Source: Streptomyces sp. CB02400
GTDB lineage: Bacteria > Actinomycetota > Actinomycetes > Streptomycetales > Streptomycetaceae
DNA: 42,184 nt
Direction: 5' to 3'
Assembly: GCF_001905725.1 (NCBI RefSeq)
Contig: NZ_LIWB01000015.1
Coordinates: forward strand, 175,294-217,477
The notes beneath the pieces are model-generated. The model saw nothing but the letters and a program-made list of their open reading frames with translations, did no database searches and was not told where the DNA came from. The position numbers and the translations under genes are program-made. Shown here piece by piece: positions 33,204 through 40,045 of the stretch (positions within the stretch are counted from its first letter, which is position 1; each line of letters starts with the position of its first letter).

Positions 33204-33665
33204 TCAGTCCTCCCCGTACCGAGGATCCACCGTCTCCGGCGTCAGCCCCAACACCTCCGCCACCTGCTCGACCACGACCTCATGCACAAGAGCCGCCCGC
33301 TCATCCCGCCCCTTGGTACGGATCTCCACCGGCCGCCGATAAACCACCACCCGCGCCGGCCGCCCGTCCCGAGCAGCCACGGTCCCACCCAGCGGCACCG
33401 CCTCATCACTCCAGGCCCCTCCGCCCGGCCGCGGCACATCCAGCACCAGGAAATCGACGTCGGCCAACTGCGGCCACCGCCGCTCCAGCCGCTCCACGGA
33501 GTCCTGCACGAGATCCGCGAACGTCTCCGCGCGGCTCGCGGCGAGCGGCACCTGCGGAGGCGCGATCGGGCCGCGCATGCCCCGGCCGTGGCGATCACGG
33601 CGTCGAGGGCCGGGGCCGGGGCCGGGGCCGGGTCCGGCGGCACGGGGCGTCACAGAGCTGTCCAT
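33204..33665 (-). CDS. Zincin-like metallopeptidase family protein, degenerate
   Basis: A 153-residue protein with a Gly/Pro-rich N-terminus and a C-terminal region like the zincin_1 metallopeptidase family (as I recall, homologous to Rv3259 near manB in mycobacteria). The family motif HExxH reads HEVVVEQ here (about residues 128-134): His and Glu remain but the second His is replaced, so normal zinc binding is doubtful. VDFLVLDVPRP and PARVVVYRRPVE are the other conserved strands. Start: ATG at 33665 or GTG one codon upstream. Neither has a ribosome binding site, while TACGCT lies 5-8 bases ahead, so leaderless translation is likely. It is divergent from DUF3499 and convergent with DUF5719. 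Confidence 0.8.
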   Translation of the reverse strand: MDSSVTPRAAGPGPGPGPGPRRRDRHGRGMRGPIAPPQVPLAASRAETFADLVQDSVERLERRWPQLADVDFLVLDVPRPGGGAWSDEAVPLGGTVAARDGRPARVVVYRRPVEIRTKGRDERAALVHEVVVEQVAEVLGLTPETVDPRYGED

Positions 33666-33668
33666 CAC

Positions 33669-33996
33669 TGCGAAGCGTAGTCGTCACGTCGCCACCCCGC
33701 CCGATCACCGCACGCCTTCCGGCCGACCCGCACGGCATGTCACAACATGACCATTCCGGCCAAGGTTGGGCTCGATTCCGTATCTCTCCGAGACCGATGA
33801 CCTCAAGGCAATTGACGGTGTTTGTACCAACTGGTGACCGGAATCAGTACCGTCGAACCCCTCGAACCCCCGCGTCGAACCAGGTCAGCAAGGTGCCCCC
33901 AAAGGGGCATGTAGGGCGTTTCGCACCGCGACACGGTGGAGTGACCTGGTGGAGAGTCGTCGCGGCCCGCTCAAGAGTGCGGTACCGTCCAACGTC
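33669..33996. other. Divergent gap upstream of the DUF3499 gene
   Basis: This 328-base gap has no supported ORF. It holds TTGACG near 33812, three direct TCGAACC repeats (33853, 33862, 33875) and a small hairpin TGCCCC-CAAA-GGGGCA (about 33893-33908). These may be control sites for the divergent genes; no regulator can be named. Confidence 0.4.
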
Positions 33997-34371
33997 GTGA
34001 GCCCTGTACGTCGCTGTTCGCGCACCGCCTGCGGCCGTCCCGCCGTCGCGACGCTGACGTACGTCTACGCCGACTCGACCGCGGTCCTCGGCCCCCTCGC
34101 CACCTACGCCGAACCCCACTGCTACGACCTGTGCGCGGAACACTCCGAGCGCCTCACCGCACCGCGCGGCTGGGAGGTCGTCCGCCTGCTCGACGGCTCG
34201 GCCCCGGCCCAGCCCAGCGGGGACGACCTGGAAGCGCTTGCGAACGCGGTGCGCGAGGCGGCCCGTCCCCAGGAGCGGGCGGCGGGAGCGGGCGGCGGTT
34301 CCCGCGCCGCGGACCCCATGGAGGTCGCACGCCGCGGCCACCTGCGCGTACTCCGCTCCCCGGACAACTGA
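33997..34371 (+). CDS. DUF3499 family protein
   Basis: A 124-residue actinobacterial protein of unknown role. It begins VSPVRRCSRTACGRPAVATLTYVY and continues HCYDLCAEHSERL; the four cysteines (C-x4-C and C-x3-C) with nearby His suggest a small zinc-binding fold. The C-terminal third is polar and probably disordered. Start: GTG at 33997 is chosen because homologues begin at this point; no ribosome binding site is seen, and TACCGT lies 8 bases upstream. As I recall, the mycobacterial homologue (Rv3258c) sits directly beside the phosphomannomutase gene; here 1.1 kb of insertion debris separates them. Confidence 0.85.
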   Translation: MSPVRRCSRTACGRPAVATLTYVYADSTAVLGPLATYAEPHCYDLCAEHSERLTAPRGWEVVRLLDGSAPAQPSGDDLEALANAVREAARPQERAAGAGGGSRAADPMEVARRGHLRVLRSPDN

Positions 34372-34510
34372 CCGGGGCGAGCCCCCTCCCGTACCTCGGA
34401 CACCACGCGAACCCCCGCACCCCCATTGACGCCCTCGTGTCGCGGACACGGCCGTTCCGTCGGTACCCGGCGAGAAATCGCTTTCGCGTGGCGGGATCCG
34501 GGAGGTGCCC

Positions 34511-34796
34511 GTGTGCGTCCAGGAACTGGGACCCGTCGCCGGCTCGCTCGGCCTCTCCGCCCCGGTGGCGGCCCTGCCGCTGGTGATCGTCCCGGTCCTG
34601 CTCGGCGGCGTCCGGTTGAAGGCGCGCCTCGCGGGCCTGATCGGTCTGCCGGCGGCCGTACTGGTGGCCTGTCTGGCGTACGGCATGCCACTGGACCAGA
34701 CGCTCTCCAGCGGCGCCCGGGGCGCCGTCTTCGCCGTCTTCCCCATCGTGTGAATCGTCTTCGGCATGGCGCTGGTGAACGCGTTCCGCGGTGCTT
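34511..34796 (+). pseudogene. L-lactate permease fragment (5' end only)
   Basis: The first about 80 residues match the start of LctP-type lactate permeases: VQELGPVAGSLGLSAPVAALPL, LLGGVRLKARLAGLIGL, LVACLAYGMPLDQTLSSGARGAVF, FPIV. The next codon is TGA (34751-34753), where the family normally has Trp. Coding similarity then fades, and about 34796 it runs into IS sequence. The ribosome binding site GGGAGG and GTG at 34511 survive. A full gene would be over 500 codons, so this is a dead remnant. No other part of the permease is in the window. Confidence 0.8.
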
Positions 34797-34883
34797 CGTG
34801 ACGAAAACCAAGTGAATGTGCGGGGTGTGGAGGACATGGCGACCGGTTCTGGCATCGGGATGGGGATTCCATCGCGGTGACAT
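34797..34883 (-). pseudogene. tnpA: IS200-type TnpA fragment (N-terminal ~29 codons)
   Basis: On the minus strand, ATG at 34883 opens MSPRWNPHPDARTGRHVL and continues HTPHIHLVFVTKHR. This is the first beta-strand region of IS200/IS605 Y1 transposases (typically HxVYxLxxHLVFVTKYRR). The reading then leaves the family at the junction with permease sequence, so the HUH and catalytic Tyr regions are gone. It is divergent from tnpB, the usual IS605 arrangement, and overlaps the tnpB start by 7 bases. Confidence 0.75.
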
Positions 34884-35458
34884 GGACGAAGGCCATGGTC
34901 TCGACCGTGAGCCAAGGCGTCCTGACCAGGTGGCAGTTCGGGCACCGTGCCCGGCTCGCGCTGTCGCCTGCCGAGGTGTCGAAGACCGACGACCAGGCCC
35001 GCGCGGCCCGCGCTCTGTGGAACCTGCTGCACGCCTGGTGGCGGATGACGCCGAGGGAGAAGCGGACTCTCGCGAACGCGGACGCCGCGATCCGGCAGGC
35101 CCGCGAGGACATCGACTTCCTGGCCGTCCTGCCCGCCCAGGCCGCGCAAGAGGCATGGGGCCGCACGGTCACCCTGCTCACGTACAAGACCGCCCGGCTC
35201 GGCGGCACCCTGGTCAAGGTCCCCGCCCCCGGCACCTCTCGACGCTGCTCCGCCTGTGGTCTCACCACGCCCGGCAGCCGGGAGTCCCAGGCCGTGTTCG
35301 TGTGCAAGAACCCGGACTGCGGCTGGTCGGGCAACGCCGACCACAACGCGGCCCGGAACGTCTTGCACCTGTACCGGACGGGCCATGCGCCCGTCCCGGC
35401 TGCCGGGAGGGCAGTCGTCAGGCGCGCCAAGCGCGTCAAGCCCGCTGCCGCGAGGTAA
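34877..35458 (+). pseudogene. tnpB: TnpB with an in-frame central deletion
   Basis: A 193-codon open frame joining the two ends of a TnpB. Residues 1 to about 91 (TRWQFGHRARLALSPAEVSK to LPAQAAQ) match the N-terminal helical region. From about residue 92 (EAWGRTVTLLTYKTARLGG) it jumps to the C-terminal part: zinc-finger cysteines CSACG and CKNPDC, then the RuvC-III motif GNADHNAARN. Full TnpB is about 400 residues, so roughly 200 or more, including the RuvC-I Asp and RuvC-II Glu, are missing around 35150. The frame stays open across the junction. Nuclease activity should be lost; whether the protein is made is unknown. Start GTG at 34877 is by homology. Confidence 0.85.
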
Positions 35459-35497
35459 GCAGGAACCTCCCGGCCTCAGCCGGGAGAGCACTTCAAG
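35459..35497 (+). ncRNA. IS605 right end / candidate omega-RNA 3' scaffold
   Basis: Right after tnpB: CTCCCGGC-CTCA-GCCGGGAG (35467-35486), an 8-bp perfect stem, then GAGCACTTCAAG ending at about 35497. In IS200/IS605 elements the omega-RNA covers the 3' end of tnpB and this hairpin and takes its guide from the flanking DNA. Here the guide would begin GGTAGTTTGTGG, in the manB leader. Exact ends are not certain. Confidence 0.6.
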
Positions 35498-35539
35498 GGT
35501 AGTTTGTGGTGACCGACAGGACTTCCGGAAAGGCTGGCC

Positions 35540-36907
35540 GTGGCTGCTGATCTGTCGCAGATCGTGAAGGCGTACGACGTGCGCGGAGTCGTCCCCGACC
35601 AGTGGGACGAGTCCCTCGCCGAGCTCTTCGGCGCCGCCTTCGTCCGGGTGACCGGTGCGAGTGCCGTCGTCACCGGTCACGACATGCGGCCGTCGTCCCC
35701 CGGCCTGTCCGGCGCCTTCGCGCGCGGGGCGGCGGCCCAGGGTGCCGACGTCACCGAGATCGGCCTGTGCTCCACGGACCAGCTCTACTACGCCTCGGGC
35801 GCCCTGAACCTCCCCGGCGCGATGTTCACGGCCTCGCACAACCCGGCGCGGTACAACGGCATCAAGCTCTGCCGCGCGGGCGCGGCGCCGGTCGGCCAGG
35901 ACACGGGCCTGACGGAGATCAGGGAACTCGTCGAGCGGTGGAGCGCCTCGGGCGCCCCGGAACCGACGACCGGCACCCGGGGAACGATCACCCGGCGCGA
36001 CACGTTGGACGACTACGCGGCACACCTGCGCTCGCTCGTCGACCTGACCTCGATACGCCCCCTGAAGGTCGTCGTCGACGCGGGCAACGGCATGGGCGGG
36101 CACACCGTCCCGACGGTCTTCGCCGGCCTGCCGCTCATCCTCGTCCCGATGTACTTCGAACTCGACGGCACCTTCCCCAACCACGAGGCCAACCCCCTCG
36201 ACCCGGCCAACCTCGTCGACCTGCGGAAGCGGGTCCGCGAGGAGGGCGCCGACCTCGGCCTCGCCTTCGACGGCGACGCCGACCGCTGCTTCGTCGTCGA
36301 CGAGCGGGGCGAGCCGGTCTCCCCGTCCGCGATCACCGCCCTGGTCGCCTCCCGCGAACTCGCCCGCAACGGCGGCAAGGGCACGATCATCCACAACCTG
36401 ATCACGTCCTGGTCGGTCCCCGAGGTCGTACGGGAGAACGGCGGCACCCCCGAGCGCACCCGCGTGGGCCACTCCTTCATCAAGGCCGAGATGGCCAGGA
36501 CCGGCGCGATCTTCGGCGGTGAGCACTCCGCGCACTACTACTTCCGCGACTTCTGGAACGCCGACACGGGCATGCTGGCCGCCCTGCACGTCCTCGCCGC
36601 CCTCGGCGGGCAGCAGGGCACCCTGTCGGCCCTGGTCGCCCAGTACGACCGCTACGCCGGCTCCGGCGAGATCAACTCCACGGTCGACGACCAGACCGCC
36701 CGCCTCGCCGCGATCAGGGCCGCGTACGAGGGCCGCGACGGCATCACCCTCGACGACCTGGACGGCCTCACCGTCACTGCTGCCGACTGGTGGTTCAACG
36801 TCCGCCCCTCCAACACCGAACCCCTCCTCCGCCTGAACGCAGAGGCCCGAGACGAGACAACGATGACCAGAATCCGAGACGAGGCCCTGACAATCATCAG
36901 GTCATAA
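35540..36907 (+). CDS. manB: Phosphomannomutase ManB
   Basis: Interconverts mannose-6-phosphate and mannose-1-phosphate, the middle step to GDP-mannose; many such enzymes also act on glucose phosphates. The 455-residue alpha-D-phosphohexomutase has all four loops: phosphoserine TASHNP (Ser99), metal-binding DGDADR (244-249), sugar-binding GEHSAHYYF, and phosphate-binding RPSNTEP near the C-terminus. The start is GTG at 35540 with GGAAAGG about 6 bases upstream. Only 43 bases separate it from the right end of a decayed IS, so its promoter was either replaced or lies inside or across the IS end; TAGTTT (35500-35505) is a possible -10. It should work with ManA (38750) and ManC (20844). Confidence 0.96.
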   Translation: MAADLSQIVKAYDVRGVVPDQWDESLAELFGAAFVRVTGASAVVTGHDMRPSSPGLSGAFARGAAAQGADVTEIGLCSTDQLYYASGALNLPGAMFTASHNPARYNGIKLCRAGAAPVGQDTGLTEIRELVERWSASGAPEPTTGTRGTITRRDTLDDYAAHLRSLVDLTSIRPLKVVVDAGNGMGGHTVPTVFAGLPLILVPMYFELDGTFPNHEANPLDPANLVDLRKRVREEGADLGLAFDGDADRCFVVDERGEPVSPSAITALVASRELARNGGKGTIIHNLITSWSVPEVVRENGGTPERTRVGHSFIKAEMARTGAIFGGEHSAHYYFRDFWNADTGMLAALHVLAALGGQQGTLSALVAQYDRYAGSGEINSTVDDQTARLAAIRAAYEGRDGITLDDLDGLTVTAADWWFNVRPSNTEPLLRLNAEARDETTMTRIRDEALTIIRS

Positions 36908-37235
36908 CCCCCTCAACCACAGACAGCCGCCCGCGTCCCGCCCCCCCCGCGATCCGCACCCCGCGATCCGCGGACAGCCGTGCCGCATGCCCCGCCCTCT
37001 GCGGGCAGTCGTGCCGCTGGGGCGGCACGGGTGGGCGCGACGGCACCCCGCAAGCGCCGGGCCGCGCGACCCCACCCCCGGCTCACACCGACACGGGCCC
37101 CCATAACGCGCCGGGCCGCGCGACCCACTCCCGCCCGGCCCCCCACCGGGCACCGCACGACCCCGCCCACCCCGCCGTCCACCCCCACCGGCGGTACCCT
37201 GACCAGCACATCCACCCATCGAAGGAAAAACGCCC
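36908..37235. repeat. Gap with dispersed repeat R2, copy 3
   Basis: The 328-base gap between manB and the Trm112-like gene. It has GATCCGCGGACAG and GCGGGCAG units, the R2 hairpin CGTGCCGC-TGGG-GCGGCACG (37010-37029), GGGTGGGCGCGACGGCACC and CCCCGCAAGCGCCGGGC (about 37048-37064), followed by a second degenerate GCGCCGGGCCGCGCGACCC unit near 37110. From about 37010 to 37064 it is nearly identical to copy 1. No ORF is supported. Confidence 0.8.
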
Positions 37236-37406
37236 ATGCCACTCGAAGCCGGCCTCCTGGAAATCCTCGCCTGCCCCGCCTGCCACTCCCCCCTCAAAGA
37301 GCAGGACACGGAACTGATCTGCACCAGCCAGAACTGCGGCCTGGCCTACCCCGTCCGCGACGACATCCCCGTACTCCTCGTCGACGAGGCCCGCCGCCCC
37401 GAGTAA
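37236..37406 (+). CDS. Trm112 family small zinc-ribbon protein
   Basis: A 56-residue protein: LEILACPACHSPL, then LICTSQNCGLAYPVRDDIPVLL. The C-x2-C and C-x4-C pairs form a zinc ribbon, and the C-terminal YPVRDDIPVLLVDEA is the family hallmark. In eukaryotes and archaea Trm112 activates methyltransferases; bacterial homologues are less studied and commonly sit, as here, between the manB and SIS/manA genes of actinomycetes. The start ATG has AAGGA about 8 bases upstream. The next gene begins 93 bases on, so an operon with it and manA is likely. Confidence 0.9.
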   Translation: MPLEAGLLEILACPACHSPLKEQDTELICTSQNCGLAYPVRDDIPVLLVDEARRPE

Positions 37407-37410
37407 CCGG

Positions 37411-37443
37411 TACAAGGCGCAAGGCGCAACTACAAGGCGCAAC
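37411..37443. repeat. Short tandem repeat after the Trm112-like gene
   Basis: TACAAGGCGCAAGGCGCAAC is followed at once by TACAAGGCGCAAC, a 20-base period repeated about 1.7 times with an internal AAGGCGC repeat. It lies in the 93-base gap before the SIS-like gene. Confidence 0.75.
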
Positions 37444-37499
37444 ACCCACCGCCCCGCACCGACGACGCCCCGCCGACCGGAGATCGGAGCCCGCCGCCC

Positions 37500-38627
37500 A
37501 TGCTCGACGAATCGCTGCTCGACTCACCGGAGGGCCTCGCCGAGGCCGACCGCCGCGCCCTGCTCCGCGGCGCCGCCGAAGCCGGCGCCCGCGTCCGCAC
37601 CGCCGCGCGGCACGCCGCCGAGGCCGGCGTCAACGGCCTCAAACCCGACGGCCGCCCCCGCGCCGTCCTCATCGCAGGCCCCGGCGCCGCCGCCACCCAG
37701 ACCGCCGACCTCCTCGGCACCCTGGCCGGCGCCGGCAGCCCCGTCACCCGCCTCGCACCCACCGGCGTCGCCCCCGCGCCAGGCGCCCTGCGCTGGGAAC
37801 TGCCCGGCTGGGCCGGCTCCGTGGACCTGCTCCTCATCGCCACCCCCGACGGCACCGAACCGGGCCTGTCCCTGCTCTTCGAGCAGGCCTACCGTCGCGG
37901 CTGCACCGTCGTCGCCGTGGCCCCCGCAGGCAGCCCGCTCGCCGAGGCGGTCGGCGGCTCCCACGGCCTGTTCGTCCCCATGGCCACCGCGCCCTACGAC
38001 CAGGACGAACCCCTCGCCGCCTCCGCCCCCGGTGTCCTGTGGGCGCTGCTCACCCCGCTGCTCGCGCTCCTGGACCGCACCGGCCTGCTCACCGCCCCGC
38101 CCGAGGCACTGGAGAAGATCGCCGACCGCCTCGACGGCATCGCCGAACGCTGTGGTCCGGCCATCGCGACCTACAGCAACCCCGCCAAGACCCTGGCCGC
38201 CGAACTCGCCGAAGCGCTGCCCGTCGTATGGACCGAGGGCGTCTCGGCGGGCCCGGCCGGCCGCCGGTTCGCCGCCGCGCTCGCCGAACTGTCCGGCACC
38301 CCCGCCGTCGTCGCCGAACTCCCCGAGGCGCTCGCCGCGCACAGCGCTCTGCTGGCCGGCCGGCTCGCCGCCGGCGCGGACCCGGACGACTTCTTCCGCG
38401 ACCGCGTGGAGGAAGCACCCGCCCTGCACGCGCGCGTGGTGCTGCTCCGCGACCGCCCCATCGGCGGCCTCACCGCCGCCCCCGCCGCCCGCGACCTGGC
38501 GCTCACCCACGACACGCCGATCAGCGAGCTGGAACCGGAGGCGGGCGGCGAGTTGGAGACCCTCGCGGAACTGATCGCCGTCACGGATTTCGCCGCCGTT
38601 TACCTGGCGCTCGCCTCGGGAGCCTGA
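37500..38627 (+). CDS. SIS domain-like protein (phosphosugar-isomerase-related)
   Basis: A 375-residue, Ala-rich protein with a sugar-isomerase-like layout: AVLIAGPGAAATQTADLLG (about residues 54-72) as the first phosphosugar-binding strand and loop, VDLLLIATPDGTEP, CTVVAVAPAGSPLAEAV, and a second half with YSNPAKTLAAELAEALPVVW. As I recall, mycobacteria have a homologue (Rv3256c) in the same place between phosphomannomutase and manA. Related bifunctional proteins isomerise glucose- and mannose-phosphates, but catalytic residues are not clear here, so a regulatory or sugar-binding role is possible. The start ATG at 37500 follows GGAG at 11 bases. It ends 122 bases before manA. Confidence 0.8.
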   Translation: MLDESLLDSPEGLAEADRRALLRGAAEAGARVRTAARHAAEAGVNGLKPDGRPRAVLIAGPGAAATQTADLLGTLAGAGSPVTRLAPTGVAPAPGALRWELPGWAGSVDLLLIATPDGTEPGLSLLFEQAYRRGCTVVAVAPAGSPLAEAVGGSHGLFVPMATAPYDQDEPLAASAPGVLWALLTPLLALLDRTGLLTAPPEALEKIADRLDGIAERCGPAIATYSNPAKTLAAELAEALPVVWTEGVSAGPAGRRFAAALAELSGTPAVVAELPEALAAHSALLAGRLAAGADPDDFFRDRVEEAPALHARVVLLRDRPIGGLTAAPAARDLALTHDTPISELEPEAGGELETLAELIAVTDFAAVYLALASGA

Positions 38628-38670
38628 TCATGCCCGGGACCCCCTGAGACCCTCCCTCCGCGCGGACGCA

Positions 38671-38706
38671 CGACACGCACCGACACGCACGGCACGCACC
38701 GACACC
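38671..38706. repeat. Short tandem repeat upstream of manA
   Basis: CGACACGCAC occurs twice back to back (38671-38690), followed by the variant GGCACGCACC and then GACACC. Confidence 0.75.
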
Positions 38707-38749
38707 GCGCGCCCGCACGAGAACCGGCAGAAGGAACGCAGAGAACCCC

Positions 38750-39901
38750 ATGGACCGCCTCGACAACACCATCCGCCCCTACGCCTGGGGTTCCACCACC
38801 GCCCTCCCGCGGCTGCTCGGCACCGAACCGACCGGCGAGCCGCAGGCGGAGATGTGGATGGGCGCCCACCCCGGCGCACCCTCGCGCACCGGCCGGGGCA
38901 CGCTCGTCGAGGTCATCGACGCCGACCCGGAGCGGGAACTCGGCCCGGACTCGGTCGCCAAGTTCGGCCCCCGCCTGCCCTTCCTGCTCAAACTCCTCGC
39001 CGCCGGAGCCCCGCTCTCCCTCCAGGTCCACCCCGACCTGACCCAGGCGAAGGAGGGCTACGCGGACGAGGAGCGCCGCGGCGTCCCCGTGACCGCCCCG
39101 CACCGCAACTACAAGGACGCCAACCACAAGCCCGAACTGATCTGCGCCCTCACCGAGTTCGACGGCCTGTGCGGTTTCCGCGCCCCGCTGCACGCCGCCG
39201 AGCTCCTCGACGGCCTCGGCGTGGACTCCCTCAAGCCGTACGTCGACCTGCTGCACGCCCACCCCGAAGAGGCGGCCCTGCGCGAGGTCCTCACCGCGAT
39301 CCTCACCGCCGACCCCGAGGAGATGACCCGCACCGTCACGGAGACCGCCGCCGCCTGCGACCGCCTCGGCGGCGCCTACGCCCCGTACGCCGACATCGCC
39401 CACCACTACCCGGGCGACCCCGGCGTCGTCGCCGCGATGCTCCTCAACCACGTCCGGCTCCAGCCCGGCGAGGCCCTCTTCCTCGGCGCCGGCGTCCCGC
39501 ACGCCTACCTCGACGGCCTCGGCGTCGAGATCATGGCCAACTCCGACAACGTCCTGCGCTGCGGCCTGACCCCCAAGCACGTCGACGTCCCCGAACTCCT
39601 GCGCGTCGTCCGCTTCGAGGCCGGCGACCCCGGCGTGCTGCGCCCGGAGGCGGGCCCGGACGGCGAGGAGGTCTACGAGACCCCCATCGACGAGTTCCGC
39701 CTCTCCCGCTACGTCCTCCCCGCGGGCGGCGCCGGTCACGACCTCACCCTGACCACCCCGCAGATCCTGCTCTGCACCGCCGGCTCCGTACGGACGGGCG
39801 AGCACGAGCTGACCCCGGGCACATCCGTGTTCGTCCCTTCGGGTGAAAAGGCCGAAGTGTCCGGCACCGGGACCCTGTTCAGGGCCACCGTCGTCGCCTG
39901 A
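38750..39901 (+). CDS. manA: Mannose-6-phosphate isomerase, class I
   Basis: Zinc enzyme interconverting fructose-6-phosphate and mannose-6-phosphate, the entry to GDP-mannose synthesis. The 383-residue protein starts NTIRPYAWGSTTALPRLLG and has the zinc-site motif LSLQVHPD (Gln and His ligands), YKDANHKPELICAL (Glu ligand), and the downstream AGVPHAYLDGLGVEIMANSDNVLRCGLTPKHVD that carries the last His and substrate-binding Arg. The C-terminal cupin-like segment is complete. The start ATG has AAGGAA about 13 bases upstream, a long spacing. It follows the SIS-like gene and precedes a separately transcribed CDF transporter. Confidence 0.96.
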   Translation: MDRLDNTIRPYAWGSTTALPRLLGTEPTGEPQAEMWMGAHPGAPSRTGRGTLVEVIDADPERELGPDSVAKFGPRLPFLLKLLAAGAPLSLQVHPDLTQAKEGYADEERRGVPVTAPHRNYKDANHKPELICALTEFDGLCGFRAPLHAAELLDGLGVDSLKPYVDLLHAHPEEAALREVLTAILTADPEEMTRTVTETAAACDRLGGAYAPYADIAHHYPGDPGVVAAMLLNHVRLQPGEALFLGAGVPHAYLDGLGVEIMANSDNVLRCGLTPKHVDVPELLRVVRFEAGDPGVLRPEAGPDGEEVYETPIDEFRLSRYVLPAGGAGHDLTLTTPQILLCTAGSVRTGEHELTPGTSVFVPSGEKAEVSGTGTLFRATVVA

Positions 39902-40045
39902 TCGTCCCGTGACGGCTACCTGACACGCCGTCGCCGAACCGGGCTGCAACAATGGCCCACCGTCAGAGGACGGGCAAAGTCCCGGGCGGCGTACCCACAC
40001 GCCCGCCCGGGCCCCACACGGCGTACGAAGGGACAACGCGAACAC

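Larger units (their letters stand above)
34797..35497. mobile_element. Decayed IS200/IS605-type element
   Basis: Contains a 5' fragment of tnpA on the minus strand, an internally deleted tnpB on the plus strand, and an intact right-end hairpin with TTCAAG. The left end, including the rest of tnpA, is missing; the boundary with the lactate permease remnant is at about 34796. The element cannot move by itself. It lies between DUF3499 and manB. Confidence 0.8.
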
